NCBI RefSeq assembly: GCF_027943255.1
Contig: NC_072893.1
Span: 91,085,784 to 91,149,783, forward strand
Length of the DNA stretch: 64,000 bases
From: Anastrepha obliqua
Taxonomy: Eukaryota > Arthropoda > Insecta > Diptera > Tephritidae
Direction of reading: 5' to 3'
Shown: piece by piece, positions 1-12,434 of the stretch
How the letters are laid out: each line of letters begins with the position of its first letter
Position numbering within the stretch: the first letter of the stretch is position 1
Position numbers and translations under genes: made by a program
Notes under the pieces: model-generated
Seen by the model: only the letters and a program-made list of their open reading frames with translations
Told to the model about the DNA's origin: nothing
The model's database searches: none

Positions 1-1900
1 CAAACGTTTCAGAAAAGTTTCATGCGATTTCTTTAATCTGCTGCTGGGGAAGATACTGCAGAATTGAACCTGATGTTGTTGGCAGATCAATTACTGGCGT
101 ATGCTGACGATATCAACATCGCCGGCCTTAAGCATGGAGGCATAAAAAAATTTAAATTGAGAAAATTATGGGCGGTCAAAGTAAGGGGTCCAATAAAAAG
201 AAGGTGTCCTGGCGTCCATGTTCCCAACCCTCCTGGTGATCTGAAAAATGAAAACCAAACGGATTCTTAGTTATTATTAATACCTTACACGATCTTGTTA
301 GCAAGATTGAAGCCGGGCTGAAAGTTGACGAGTACACAATGGGCGTGTTCGTGGACATTGAGGGGGCTTTTGATAATGCCACTTTTGGCTCAATATGTTC
401 TTCTGCCAAACGACACGGAGTTAATCGAACCATTGTAAAGTGGATATATTCCATGCTCTCTGAGAGGTTGTTAACCGCTGGGGCGAACAGTGATGAACTA
501 ATCACCGTCAGGGCCGAGCAAGGATGTGCCCAAAGGGGTGTTCCTTCTCCGCTGTTGTAGTGCTTGATCGTAGACTCCCCACTAGCGGAGATGCAGGAAC
601 TCGGTTTTCATGTCCAAACATATGCGACGATATCTGTTTGCTAACATCTGATAAATCCCTAAGGAGGCTTTGCACGAAAGTGTAGAGGATTCTGGACAAA
701 ATCGATGTTTGGTGCATGAGACAAGGCCTTTCCGACAAAACCACCATTAAAAACGGAAATTGAATGGACTTAGTCTTCACACACTTGTGACACTTGGTCT
801 TTCCGAAGAAGTTAAATATCTAGGAGTAACCTTGGATAAGAAACTGACTCGGGAGACACACGTTTCTGTGAAGGTGAATCGTGCATTAAGGATTTCTCAG
901 CAATGCCGCAGAGCCTTTGATAAAACCTGGGGTCTGAAACCTGCTGTGGTCCTATGGATATACTCAGCACTTATCAAACCAATCATTACTTACGTCTCTG
1001 TGATCTGGTGGCGACGGAGTGGGGATAAGTCCACATCAGACAGCAAATAAGTGTATGCTTACGCATTACGGGTGCCATGAGTATAAGCATCGGCGGTGCT
1101 CTAAATGCTATGCTTGATCTGCTCCCCTTAGATATTAAGATATAACAGGAAGCAATAAAAGCAATGTGTAGACTCCATAAATATGGTTTCTGGCACGAAA
1201 ACGAAACTTCGGGGCACAGAGAAATCTGTCAGTTTCTATCTGAGCAGTATCCACTGGCACCAAGACGACCTGGTACACACAGTTTCACTTGGAAGGAAAT
1301 TTGATGCCAGATCCAGCCATCCATAATGCATTCAGGGAAGTTTGACGGATATTTTCTTTACCGATGGGTCCAAGAATGAAATAGGGTCTGGAGCCGGATG
1401 GTACTTAAATGAGAGTATGAGAGAAATGACAACTATTTTCCAAACCGAAATTTTTGCCATGCTGAAAGTAGCCGAATGGATAATCGGTAGGAGATGAAGC
1501 GGAAAACAGATTGAAGTTTTCAGTGACAGTCAACCTGCACTGAAGGCCCCGGAGAACGCGAAGCAAATCTCAAATATTGTAAGAAGAAGCTTAATTCTGT
1601 CGCAAGACAGAACAGGCGTGTACTTATATGGGTTCCAGGGCACTCCGGTGTTCAAGGAAACAAAATTGTCAATGAATTGGCCAACTGTGAATCCACGGTT
1701 CCCTCACAAGGGTCAGAGCCAATAATCGGAATTAGTTCCGTAAGAATCATTAGTTAGATCAGCGATTATGTATGCAAGTTACATAAAGGCTGCGAGTTTT
1801 GGGTGCCGATGTTGTGAGAATGAGTGATATTCGTTCTCTAAAACTGGAGGATATTTACAGATTTGCCAAAGAATCTGGAAAATTCTCACAGGACTAACTA
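1..1900 (+). mobile_element. Decayed non-LTR retrotransposon with reverse transcriptase and RNase H pieces
   Basis: This is the remains of a LINE second open reading frame in broken frames. About 88-130 reads LLAYADDINIAGL, the reverse transcriptase YADD box, and 339-560 carries the thumb-side start VFVDIEGAFDNATF and a degraded GCPQGG-like motif. About 780-1050 reads YLGVTLDKKL and the AFDKTWGLKP segment that follows the polymerase domain in many fly LINEs. About 1355-1500 resembles an RNase H start (FTDGSK). YADD lies upstream of the earlier fingers motif, so the copy is rearranged as well as frameshifted. An RNase H argues for an R1, I or Loa-type element rather than jockey proper; the clade is inferred. 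No intact frame survives. Confidence 0.85.
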
Positions 1901-2552
1901 CCTTTGTCTCTGTCTTCTTTCCTATCTCTTTCACTGATACTTTTCTCTTTTCCTCCTTGACTATCTACCCTCTTTCGAGAGCTCTAAACACAATGGGATT
2001 TTTAGCCTGGATGTTTTAGGAGCCACCAAATCTCTTAGTACTCCTTGGCTCGAACTATTCAAATTTCAATTTAATTATTATAGATGCCGCTATGGAATGA
2101 GCCTTGGGCAAGTTAAAAAAAATATTCAGAATATGGCGGCTGTTTGAAAAAAAAACAATTTTTTTGTATATCTTTTCAACAATTCGGTTTATTTTTTAAT
2201 AATAAATGAAAAGTTATAATTTCGAGAAATTTCAAGTAAATCGGTCCATTAGAACTCGTGATATCCTTACCGCCAACTCGAAAAAGTAGTTTTGAAAAAA
2301 ACGCGTTCAAAGTTTTCAGACAAGCTTTCGACGGTCGGATGGGAGCCGATGCCATGCCACCAAAAAGGCTAAAGCTTATAAAATGATAGGAATTTTAAAA
2401 AACCCTCTTAATGTAAACTACCTCGTTTGGCATCAGGTGCTACTTCGAACTAAGTGGACAATTGAGTAGTGAAGTCATCACTCAATGAACAAAAATTACG
2501 CTTTATAAATTTTCCAACAAGCTCGTTCTATTTAGTTTCCAAAAGCTTGAAC
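1901..2552. other. Spacer, nothing recognised
   Basis: AT-rich sequence between two LINE fragments. I see no coding frame, terminal repeat or RNA gene. Confidence 0.5.
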
Positions 2553-2910
2553 GATAACAGCGCCTTATACGATGGCCCTTGGAGTGTTCAATAGAAAGAT
2601 TCTGCTCAAGATTTATGGACTTTTGCGCGTGGGCAACTGCGAAGATCAAAGACAATGGAACGATGAGCTTTATGAGATGTACGCAGTGAGATGTGCATAG
2701 TGCAGCGAATCAAGATTCAGCTGTTCTGCTGGCTAAGTCAAGTCATATAGACGGAAGTGCACCGGCTCTGAAAGTATTCGATACGATGCTTGAAGGTGGA
2801 GAACAAGTAGAGAAATACTTGACTTCACTTGGCGTTTTTAATTGGCACAAAAACAAAGGCTTGCGCGCTTTGTTGAACCAAAATCACTTAGGTGACTACA
2901 GCGGCAATAC
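2553..2910 (+). mobile_element. RTE-like LINE, C-terminal fragment
   Basis: The + strand frames contain VFNRKILLKIYGLLRVG near 2588 followed by NDELYEMY. About 2755-2905 then reads KVFDTMLEGGEQVEKYLTSL and GVFNWHKNKGLRALLNQ. This order (a K-I-Y-G-hydrophobic-R segment, then DELYELY, then LD-x-MLEGG, then the LGV-x-NW tail) matches the region after the reverse transcriptase in RTE/BovB-type LINEs. A gap and a frame change separate the halves. The copy is 5'-truncated and dead. Confidence 0.6.
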
Positions 2911-2949
2911 TGGAGAAAAAGATTTCTATCGTCTTTCAATAAATCACAT

Positions 2950-3030
2950 AGCGCAAGGCGGCCATCGTAGCAGAATGGATAGGTGCGTGACTACCAATCG
3001 GAAATGCACAGGCTCGAAGCCCTTGGCATG
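2950..3030 (+). repeat. tRNA-derived SINE, head fragment
   Basis: The sequence from GGCGGCCATCGTAGCAGAAT to GGCTCGAAGCC aligns with the heads of the copies at 36322 and 38438. It has a box A-like element (TAGCAGAATGG) and a decayed box B (GGCTCGAAGCC). The tail is absent. It faces the inverted copy at 3110-3395. Confidence 0.65.
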
Positions 3031-3109
3031 AACACCAATTGATAGAAAAAGTTGTTTACTTAATGTCCCTGAAGTACAATATAATTGGCGCTTAAATAAT
3101 TTGTTGGTT

Positions 3110-3395
3110 ATTTGGTCGATCTCCTTCTCCAATTTGTGATGTGTGTGCCTTGATGTTCTTCTAAAATGGTCCCTCTATCACAGTTTTTCCTTCCCCCAAA
3201 GGGCATATGGTTGTCTATGAGAACATTTTCCTTGCAGAAATGCACTCAAAAGTTCACCATAGCCTGCCGAAAAGGCGACCGCTGTTAGAGAAAATATTTA
3301 CTCGTTGTCGTGCCCAGAGCGGGTTTTAAACCCAAACACTGCTGAGTGGTAATCACGCATCAATCCATTCAGCTAGAGCAGCCACCAATCATCAT
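3110..3395 (-). repeat. tRNA-derived SINE, near full-length, decayed
   Basis: On the - strand the head (GTAGC...TGGATTGATGCGTGA) starts near 3390. The conserved body gives AGCGGTCGCC at about 3275-3285 and the tail runs to 3110. It is collinear with the copy at 6825-7072 over head, body and the 'ggccctccat...caagacgcacac' tail block, with many substitutions. Confidence 0.7.
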
Positions 3396-5439
3396 TTTAT
3401 CATTTACGAAGCACTTCTTACACTTCGATTAAAAAAACTCCAAAATTTGTAAATTGAACTATCGACTGTATCAATCTGCGGAAATAATACGAAGCCATCA
3501 ATTTGATGTTTTTAATACTCAAAAATGTACTTGAGATATAGAATGAATTTTGTGTTGCGATTTCCCTTAGTTTTCTCAACAGCTTCTGCAAAAAAGAAAG
3601 TGTAGTGTACCATCCGGAATTGAACTTACTATGTTGTTCAAAAAGCTTGGTGGCGACTTATCCAGTTGTTCTGAAAAACCAGGCGCCATTTATAGTATTT
3701 ACTTAAAAGTTTTTTTTTGCATTCATATGCTTGGATTCATGATTTATCGCGTGTCATGATCTTATAATGACTTTTAATGCGCAACCTTTGAAATTTATCG
3801 AAATTTCTCAGCACCCTTTTTGCTAATCATCAAATTACGAAGCATCCACCTCAAACAAATCTTTTGACAGCCGAATACTCATGCAATACTGAATGTATGC
3901 AAGTGGAACTAATGCCCAGGAATGACTCAATCTAATGGTTTTTTAGTTAAGTATCGTACACTACACCGATTTTTTTAGGCACAATAACCTATTTTGGACG
4001 GCGTTCACAAAATCCGAACTGTGGCGAATTCCGACCACGTCTTTAATCAAAAAACAACGAGTTGGTTGTCATACCCTTGTTAGACGAAGCAACGCCAACA
4101 ATCAAAGAAAATTATGGCATGAATTCTATTTTTTCACAAAGAAGAATGTTTTAAGTAAGCGCCTTTGAGGGACGCAAATTGCACTCGTATGACAAAATTT
4201 CCTACTACAATTATCATTTAATGCGTCAAAAATTGCCATGAGATATATCAGAATCCTCGTAATAACCCTCGACAACCCTTATGGAATGTGAGACAAACGA
4301 GAAGCTCATAGACAAATTGCGCCATGAATCTTTGGTGAGATCTATGAGCAAGAAATTGATTCCCAAACTGACTACGGTGGAGATAATTTTGGTTTAATAC
4401 GAGCGTGGAAAAATCAAATAACTGATTGAATACTTGTATGTAAAAGTTCATTATGTATTCCTTTCGGCTGCTAAAAGTTGAATCACAATTTACAATTTCT
4501 TCAATTTTGTGTTCTTCGAGCGTCAATATTTCTAACAAAAAAAATGAATATACAAATGTTATTATCGTTGATTTTGGAAGCTCAGTGTCGGGCTCAGAAA
4601 TTCCTTTCATTCTAAAATGTGTTCTTTTAAAGAAATCTTGCTGTCTTAAAAATGCTTGTTCCGCAATAATCTTATTGTCTTCAATGAGAATTCATTTTTT
4701 CAAAGCATATAAATTTTCTTAAATTGTAATTAGGCTTTATTTTTAAATTGAAGTCACCTGTAAATGTGCAACTGAGTGTAAAATATCAGTTTAAGTTAAA
4801 AATTTCTTTGATAAATCGCCTTAGAAGCCAAGTAATAAAATGTGCCGTCCAGACACTGGCGAGACTTAAAAATTGTCTCAGGTGTCAAAAAAATTAGCTG
4901 CATTAATCAACTAAACTAATGAGTAGAATAAAATGAATGCGAATTTTATCAGAGAGATACATTTCGGGCACATGTATATGTGTATGTATGTATGGGTGAA
5001 TATAGAAATTTTGAAAAGGAGTATTTTTGCGTGCAGATCGAATGACAACGAGAGTATCATATAATACGAGCACATGTGTAAAAATATGTTCATATTTCTT
5101 CTTATATCACATTCTGTTTTGAATGTTGCAAAATATGAGCAATTGTTAGCTTAACTGCTGTTGGTACAATGGTTGAAGACGATACCCGAAAGTAAACTTA
5201 AATAAAAAACTTAAAGTCAAAATTTGCTAATTAAAAGCGATTAGGCTTATCGCTCCCTATAAAATAAGTTTCTTAACAGTAAATTTTGTAAATCTGTTTT
5301 ATTCTAGTTTACTCGTTATTAAAAAATGCATTAGAAAATAATGTATTAATTTTGTATTGTCATTTCTAATTTCTCCAAATTTAAATGTAAGTATGTATGT
5401 ATGTATACACCTACATTTTATAATAATTCTGGGCCCAAT
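3396..5439. other. Spacer, nothing recognised
   Basis: AT-rich DNA with TATG-type short repeats near 4975-4995 and 5385-5405. Open frames at 4248-4610 and 4453-4722 overlap on opposite strands, show no known motif and look like chance. Confidence 0.5.
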
Positions 5440-6540
5440 TCTGCGGAACATAACGTACGACGGAATCTTTCGATTAAATAAGCCAACAGGGGTGCATATA
5501 ATAGGATATGCCGATGACATATCCATAATTTTGGTGGCCAAAAGAAGTAGCGACCAAATGCAGCACAATTATAGCGAAGGTATAGCTCCAAGAAAATGAA
5601 CTAGAACTGTCGGAGCACAAAACCTAACTAAAGGTACTAAGCAAACGGAGAAAGGTGGAACGGGTCTCCATCAGAGTTGCAAGTAACTCTATAGAGTCCA
5701 GTACACACTTAAGGTACCTTGGCGTCTTCATAGACTACAGACTATGCTTCAGCAAGATGGACACAAAGCTCCTAAGATGTATAACGGCCTTTCCAAAGGG
5801 CATTGGAGGACTTAACCAAACATCAAGTTTACTACTCGCATTAATTAGTAAATCGAAAATGCTCTACGCAGCCCCGATTTGGGCAGACGCTGTACTGCAT
5901 AAATCGTACACCAGAGAGCGAAAAGCGGCACACAGATTAGCCAATCTCAGAGTGTGTAGGGCTTACCGTACAGTTTCCGACGAATTAGCCACTGTACTCG
6001 CTGGGCGGTTACCCATTGACCTCGAACTTTAACAGCGAAAGCAGCGTGGCTGCGAAGCAAACGGGGTAATCGGGATAGGAATAGGCTGACAAAAATACGC
6101 ATTGATGAATGGCAACGGCAGTGGAACCCACCATAAAGCAGAAGATGGACACACTCCTTAATTCCAGACTTGTGTGCCTGGAGGGAACAGAAACAGAGCA
6201 AACTGAATTTCTATGTGACATAGTTCCTTCCTGGTCATGGGTATTTGCGACAATATCTGCACCGAATTAAAACAGATCAGCGATCCGTACTGTCGAAGGA
6301 CCTTAACGCGTAGCCTCATAATACGTGCGATTCACGGAACTGCGGAGACTGGTCGAACGGTAACTGAGCTGCATACAAACTCGTTCGACAAATTCTGTCT
6401 TCACCGGAATAGTAGAAAACCGGCAGGATGATCAAGCTGCACAAGCCAATGCCGTATAAAGAAGTTAATTTCCCTGCCCTGCGAAGGAAATCCTTCCCGC
6501 TGGGAATTGACAGGAATGAAAGGTGTGGGTGGGTTTAGTC
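5440..6540 (+). mobile_element. R1-like LINE, reverse transcriptase to C-terminal remnant
   Basis: The first frame reads TYDGIFRLNKPTGVHIIGYA ending in the YADD polymerase box at about 5505-5520. A second frame at 5655-6032 has LRYLGVFIDYRL and SKMLYAAPIWADA, the post-catalytic region. From about 6100 pieces such as RIDEWQRQWN, LIPDLCAW and TQFLPGHGY follow the C-terminal order (GRWT, RLIP, W, TQ-hydrophobic-L-GHG) of R1-clade LINEs. Several stops and frameshifts break it. The 5' part is missing, as in ordinary LINE truncation. Clade assignment is from motif order only. Confidence 0.75.
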
Positions 6541-6824
6541 TCTAGGCGTTTTAGTCTGTAGGCGGGCATGCTTATAGCACGGGCTATCTTAAGAAGATTT
6601 AACCTCCAGGTCCAAATACCATCAAAGATTTATTAAATCAAATTTTAATTAATATTTGATTTATTCTTATTTTGTTATGCTGATTTATTGATTAGTTGAG
6701 AGCTTCCCAAGTGACCACTCCAAAGCAAGTAAAAAAGCGGAAGTGCCTCTTTGTTGTATTCCTTTTGAATAATACCCTAATTTTGACGTAGCCTAATTAG
6801 TCAGTTAAATAAATAAATAATTGG
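6541..6824. other. Short spacer, nothing recognised
   Basis: AT-rich DNA with an AAATAAATAAATAA stretch just before the SINE at 6825. No coding signal. Confidence 0.45.
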
Positions 6825-7072
6825 GGCATACACTTCTGTTAGGTGTTTGGCCGAGCTCTTTCTCCTATTTCCACAAATGGAGAGACTACTTTTTTAAGCC
6901 GACTCCGAACAGCAAATTGCTTTTATGATTAGCTGTTTCATGGCATGGGGAGGTTTGCCATTGCCTACCGAGGGGCGACCGCTATTAGAAAAAACTTGTT
7001 CCATAATTTTGCTATATCATGCACGATGGTTCGAACCTACGCACTCCCATTCGGCTAAGGCGGCCGGCTATT
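6825..7072 (-). repeat. tRNA-derived SINE, full-length copy
   Basis: Reading the - strand, the head starts at about 7072 with GCCGCCTTAGCCGAATGGG. Box A is TAGCCGAATGG and box B (GGTTCGAACC, at about 7030) is a near-perfect RNA polymerase III promoter element. A body with AGCGGTCGCCCCTCGG follows. The tail includes the GAGTCGGCTT block, a CTCTCCATTTGTGG block and an AGCTCGGCCAAACACC end. This is the clearest complete copy of the family that recurs at 2950, 3110, 20035, 26480, 36322, 38438 and 61690. Confidence 0.8.
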
Positions 7073-7312
7073 ATAAAACCCGTTAAGTATGTTATCTACC
7101 GTACCACATTGCTCTCAAGCATTAGTTGTATTTAGGATGGTAGGCCCAGACATTCACACAGAAAATGATGAACATTTTGTCTCCAACATCCAGGTGCCAG
7201 CTGTGTTATAAGGACGTCCTTTCAGGATGATTCGATGTTTTATTAGTGTCATTGACCCGTAAAATTCGATGCAATTCTAAACACCATAAATCCATTTGTC
7301 TTTGATCTACTT

Positions 7313-8400
7313 ACAAGGTGGGTTCAAAAAGTATCGCAAATTTTGGGTTTTTTCAAAAATTATTTATTTATTCATTAATATCTATTTTGCCCCTTCAAAG
7401 TAATCCCGATGGGATATTATGCACTTGTGCCAATGTTTTTTCCAATCTTCGAAGCACCTCAAAAAATCTTTTTTTTTATCTTGTTCAGCTCCTCCTTCGA
7501 CGCCATCTTCTTCTCGTCAATCGTAGCGTAGCGTCATCCTTTCTTGGGCTTCTCCAGTTTCGGGAACAAGAAAAAGTCACAGGGGGCCAGATCTGTGGAA
7601 TACGGTGGCAGTGACATCATTAGTGTGTTGTTTTTGGCCAAAAAGTCGCGCACAAGCAACGTTGTATGCGCAGGGGCGTTATCGTGCTGTAAAAGCCAAC
7701 TTTTGTTCTTCCACAAATCCGGGCGTTTCTGGCGGATTGCTTAGCGCAAATTGCGCATAACTTGCAGGTAATATTCCTTATTGACCGTTTTACCCTGTGA
7801 CAAGAACTTATGATGCACAACGCCCCTGCAATCGAAGAAAACGACAAGCAAAACTTTTACAATCGACCGTACTTGGCGCGCTTTTTTCGGTCTTAGTTCG
7901 TGCGGCAGGCTCCATTGAGATGATTGAGCTTTGGTTTCCACGCCATAAACATAAACCCACTATTCGTGACCGGTTATGACCCTCTGGAGCAAATTTGGGT
8001 CGTCGCAGACGGAGTCCAATATCTCGTTAGCAATGTTCATGCGATGCTGCTTTTGGTCGAAATTGAGCAGCTTTGGTACGAATTTTGCAGCGACCCGTCT
8101 CATACCCAAATCATCGAATGGCACGAGCCAATCGATATGTCTATGTCCTCAGCAACTTCTCTAACGTTGATTCGACGATTGGCGAATACCATTTTCTTCA
8201 CTTCATCAATTTTTTCGTCTGTTGTTGAAGTACTCGGGCGTCCGGCATGCTTTTCGTCGTTCACATCTTCTCGGCCTTCTGAGAACATTTTGTACCACCG
8301 ATAAGCGTTGCTTTGGTCCAAAGTAGCCTCTCCGTATGACACGGTCAACAGTCAACATTCGGAATGCATCCGCGCACTTAATTTCGTTTCTCACACAAAA
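7313..8400 (-). mobile_element. mariner element, decayed, 5' terminus missing
   Basis: The - strand frames reassemble into a mariner transposase. RNEIKCADAFRML is followed by the HTH-region text YRWYKMFSEGREDVNDEK and GRPSTSTTDEK (about 8394-8200), then RRINVREVAEDIDISIGS. Next are VKVLLVVFFDCRGVVHHKFL and HDNAPAHTTLLVRDFLAKN with the last Asp in STDLAPCDFF, 34 residues after the Asp of HDN, and the C-terminal W-x-CI-x(5)-YFEG block. The 3' TIR (GGTGGGTTCAAAAAGTATCG, at about 7317) is present. I see no matching repeat beyond 8400, so that end is lost. Frameshifts are numerous. The family resembles mellifera-type mariners (inference). Confidence 0.85.
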
Positions 8401-10495
8401 AACTAATCAAAATTTTCTATCTCCAATTTTCAGAACTTATTGACTTTATTTGCTTAAATAATAACTATTCGATGCACAATATATATAAATAGATATAAAT
8501 ATCAATTGACGTATATACGCTGCACTTTCAGTAACACTTTCATCCTTATATACATATCTTCATACGACATACCGATACATTGTTTGAATTTTACATCCCA
8601 GTGAGTGGTTATTTGGAATAAATTATTACGTACGCAATTATGACCGTTTCCGAGTCCGCGCCCGAGTCCGTTCGATCATGTGCGTAGTGCATCGACTGTA
8701 AAAAATTCGATATCTTCAGAACGGATTAAATGAACAAAGTTTTTTTTTTACAGATTATTAAAGGTGAGCATTGTGCGCTTAATCTGACTGTAATATTGTC
8801 CATTTACAGTGTGAAGGACGCAAAAATAATTGCGATTGCTTATAAAAAATTATTGTTAAAAATTATTGTTTCAACAAATACACAGTGTATGAACGTTAAA
8901 TCGATAGAGTAAACATTTTTCGGTAACCGAAATAAATTTCATCAAATTATCAATTGTAGTTTCGGAGATATTGGTTTTACAAGAATATCATGCAAAAAAA
9001 TTCAATTGTTGATAACATAAACAAAAAGCGAAATAAAAAAAACCTATTCACAGCAATTATTATGTGACAAATTCTCTTTCCAAAAATGCATTTGATTTTA
9101 AAATCGGTAATTTGATGGAAATTTCGGGGCCCAGTTGACGTGGTTTGACTCCTTAGTAAACACCTGCTCTACAATATGGAAATAAATGAAAGAAGCCTCC
9201 GCAATTTTAATGAAAACGTACCTAAAAGTTGATGTCAGGGATGTGCACGCCAATTACACATACATATTCTCCGCTCCTTTTAGATCAATCATTACAAATT
9301 TAAGCAATAAAAAATGAAATAGTAAGAGGAGTGTGCATATTTGTGGAAAACAAATTAGAAATAATTGAAGAATAAATAAAAACTAGAAAACATTTCCATT
9401 GCGCTTCACACCGCATAAAATGAAGTGATTTTGTAGTAAATCTGATGTGTGTTGAGTCCCGAAAATTCCGATACTCTTGGTAACTAATCCCGAAATTTTC
9501 CAGATTCATAGTTTCTTAGGAAGCATATGAAATAAGCGCAAAAAAATTACTTTTTAAAGCAAAACTAGCAACATTGTCTTACAGTCTTTAGCAAATATGA
9601 ATATATTTTAATGTTTTAATTTTTGGTATTTTATTTTTCTTTTAATACCTGCATATGCCTCTGTTATAAAAAGTTGCACAGACTTGCTCGGTTTTTTATT
9701 TTAATATTATTGAATATGTTTTAAAATCTATTACAAAATTAATCACCTTATCGGTTGTAATTAATTGTTAAATTGTAATTTTTGCAAATGACGGCGTACG
9801 TCAATCATATTTGACACTTGTGAAGTTAACAGCTGCCGTACACAAACAGACGAGCAATCGAACGCGTAAAAGTCAGAGTAAAGAATGCCATTAATCGAAA
9901 TCATTATTTTTTGTTTAGTAAAAACGTTATTCAAAAACAAAGTTAGATGATTAATTTTATGCTATCTTGTATTTTTCACTTATTCCGTTTAAATTTTGGG
10001 AGGTTAAAAAATAATAAACTTTACTCAACCACCAAATACATTTATTTACTTTCTAAGTTTACCTTAAGTTCCTTTATCAGTTTAGTATTGCGTCGCATAT
10101 AAAATTAACTGTTGTGTTTTGCTTTATTAGTGAAGGGATTTTCACTTTAAATAAAATAGTATATTTAAAAACGATTTATTCATTATATGGTAGGAGTGCT
10201 AATCAAACACTATTGATTGAATTTTTTTGAGTTAACTGATTGCAAGATAATGAATATCTAAATCCCGGGACTGACTCCGGCATCCTGAAATTATAATAAG
10301 GCGATCCCGAAAGTTCCGGTAACGTAAACAAGCAAAAACTTTTTTCGCCTGAGCGATCCAATTCTTTATCCTTTCGGTTATTGAGATGTTGGCAGCATTT
10401 CGTAGTAGAACACAGTGTTGGTGCTGATAGACATCATTCTTTGAACACTGCTTCGGAACTATCTCTTGTGGATTTACTCCCGCGGCCAAGTACTA
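8401..10495. other. Long AT-rich spacer
   Basis: No gene, TIR pair or LINE motif recognised in about 2.1 kb. A - strand frame at 10232-10489 (85 residues) shows no family signature. The transposon at 10496 is inserted in its right edge. Confidence 0.5.
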
Positions 10496-11560
10496 CAGGG
10501 TGAACGATATGAAGTGTTACCTATTCAAAACACCATAACTTTTTTGTGTGAAATTAGTTTTTATTGATTTTAAAGACAAAATTGTTCAAAAATGATTACA
10601 ATTTTAACATACATATACCATATATATATATTCACTTTAGTTCTATATGACCACCTTTTGTATTAACTATAGCCTTCAAACGGTCAAAAAATGCGTTGCA
10701 TACTGCACGAATGTGATCTTGAGGTATTTTGGCCCATTCTCTGGCATATTTTTTAGTCCTCATCTTGCTCTCCAAAATGGACCAGATGGAATAGTCTATC
10801 GGATTTGCGTCTGGCGAATTTGAAAGCCATTGTGTGGACGAAATGAAGTGTGGAACATGGTTTTTTAACCAGGCTCGATAAAACGATTGGAGAGCGTCCA
10901 TCAGCGGTCACTACGGCCCAAAATATTACTTGCTATGGGAAATTGCTTCGAGTGGCCATACGTAGGCTCAAATTCTCGTATGAGCGTTAGGTCAAGTAAA
11001 CACGATCGTTTTGAGTGTTTATGAACTGCTCAATTGGGAAATTTTTTTCATCAGAAAACACAATGTTAGGAAATTTGCCACGTTCGCGCAAGCGCAACAA
11101 TTCCATTGCTGAGGTGAAAGATTGTGTGCTTTTTGGAACTTGTTAGCCTTGACCTTGAGCTCATTTTCCAATATGCGTCGAATGCTGTCTTGCGATATTT
11201 TCAGTTCTTTGGCCATTTTTCTTCCACTTCGACGTGGATTTCGTTCAAGTCGAGCCTTCACTTTCCGAACCATTTCTGGCGTTGTTGCGGTTTTTTTCGG
11301 TCCACCTCCATAGCGTTTTGCAATGCTACCAGTATCATTGTAACGTTTTATAGTGCGATACACAAACATTTTATTACTTTTGAATTCCATCACAGAAAAA
11401 AGAAAAAAATCAACAAAACTGAGACGCAAATGCTTTTGATGGCTTATAAACACTGAATAAATATTGAATTGTCATTAGAACAATTTCGACGTTGATGTCA
11501 TGAGCTGTTTTACAGATACAAGCAGTGTGAAGTTGGTAACACTTCATATCGTTCACCCTG
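10496..11560 (-). mobile_element. Tc1/mariner-type element with perfect 26-bp TIRs and TA target duplication
   Basis: Both ends begin CAGGGTGAACGATATGAAGT and match perfectly for 26 bp in inverted orientation (10496-10521 and 11535-11560), each flanked by TA. The - strand carries a broken transposase. The HTH half lies at 11395-11130 (VYRTIKRYNDTGS, then GGPKKTAT and RRSGRKMAKELKISQDSIRR). The first catalytic Asp sits in IVFSDEKNF near 11050, and the last in SPDANPIDYSIW at about 10790-10830. Frames shift and the middle is shortened, so this is a non-autonomous copy. Identical ends suggest fairly recent movement. Confidence 0.9.
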
Positions 11561-11889
11561 TACTTGCCGCCCTGAATATTTTTAGGCATTGCATATTCAA
11601 CGCGATATTCTAAACGGTCCTTTCTCCAGAATCGTATTTTTTTGCTAAAAATAATTCGTTTGCAAAACAGTATTCGCGCATTTCACGCTATGTTCTCAAA
11701 ATGTCGGTTAAATACATATCGTGGTAACATTGCACGAAGTGTAAGATGTAGCACATGTGGTATAGTGGTAAATTTAATTAAAAAGGATACTAAGAAACCC
11801 GTTTGGATAACGACAGCTGAAAAGAAATCTACAGAAAGGCATCAAGCTGAAAAGACCACATCATCCGCTCCATGAATATGAAAAATCGC
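11561..11889. other. Spacer, nothing recognised
   Basis: No coding motif identified; the frame at 11642-11875 matches nothing I know. It lies between the element ending at 11560 and the Tc1-like remnant. Confidence 0.4.
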
Positions 11890-12434
11890 TTCAAAAGTGC
11901 TATTTAAATAAGAAGGGATATCTAAAAAACAGCACCAAGTGATTGTTAGTGTGGAAACTCCAAAAAGACGGCTCCAAGAGTTCAGACTTTCTGGCAGATT
12001 GCCAGCCAAAATATCACAGCTCAGACAAAAAATGCGATCCAAATGAGTGAAGTGGGCAAGAGCGCATCGAAAATTGGACTTGGCAACAATAGAGAAGTAT
12101 TGTGTGATTGCATGACGGCAAATTAATTTGCACCGCGCCAACAATTTACACTGCGTTCTGAGGACAAAAATTTAAGGACTCGTGCGTCATAATCTGGTAA
12201 TTTTTGTTTGATCATACAAGCGGACCTTTGCTCCTCATTGATGACATTATAACAGACAACTTCGATGCCCATGTCATCGGGCAAAATTGATAAGTTAGAC
12301 TTTTGAATAACTTGTCAGTATATCCCTAGAATTTCAGCTAAAATTATAAGAAAATAATTTCTACCTGGCAACAATTGAATACGGGCCTCGGAATAGGGAA
12401 ATTGATTAGTCAGGGAACTCTTCAGATTTAAATA
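11890..12434 (+). mobile_element. Tc1-like transposon, left part, split by a nested insertion
   Basis: The + strand reads VETPKRRLQEFRLSGRLPAK followed by KMRSK-stop-VKWARAHR at about 11950-12080. This is the Tc1-type end of the DNA-binding region (a T-V-R-RRL-x(5)-GL-x-GR-x-P-x-K segment and an RL-x-WA-x-H segment). No frame stays open. The remainder reappears to the right of the DD41D element at 13755-14335, which indicates that the younger element landed inside this one. No terminal repeat found. Confidence 0.65.

Noticed and set aside
4248..4610. 120-codon - strand frame
   Set aside because: Overlaps an opposite-strand frame, has no family motif and sits in AT-rich spacer.
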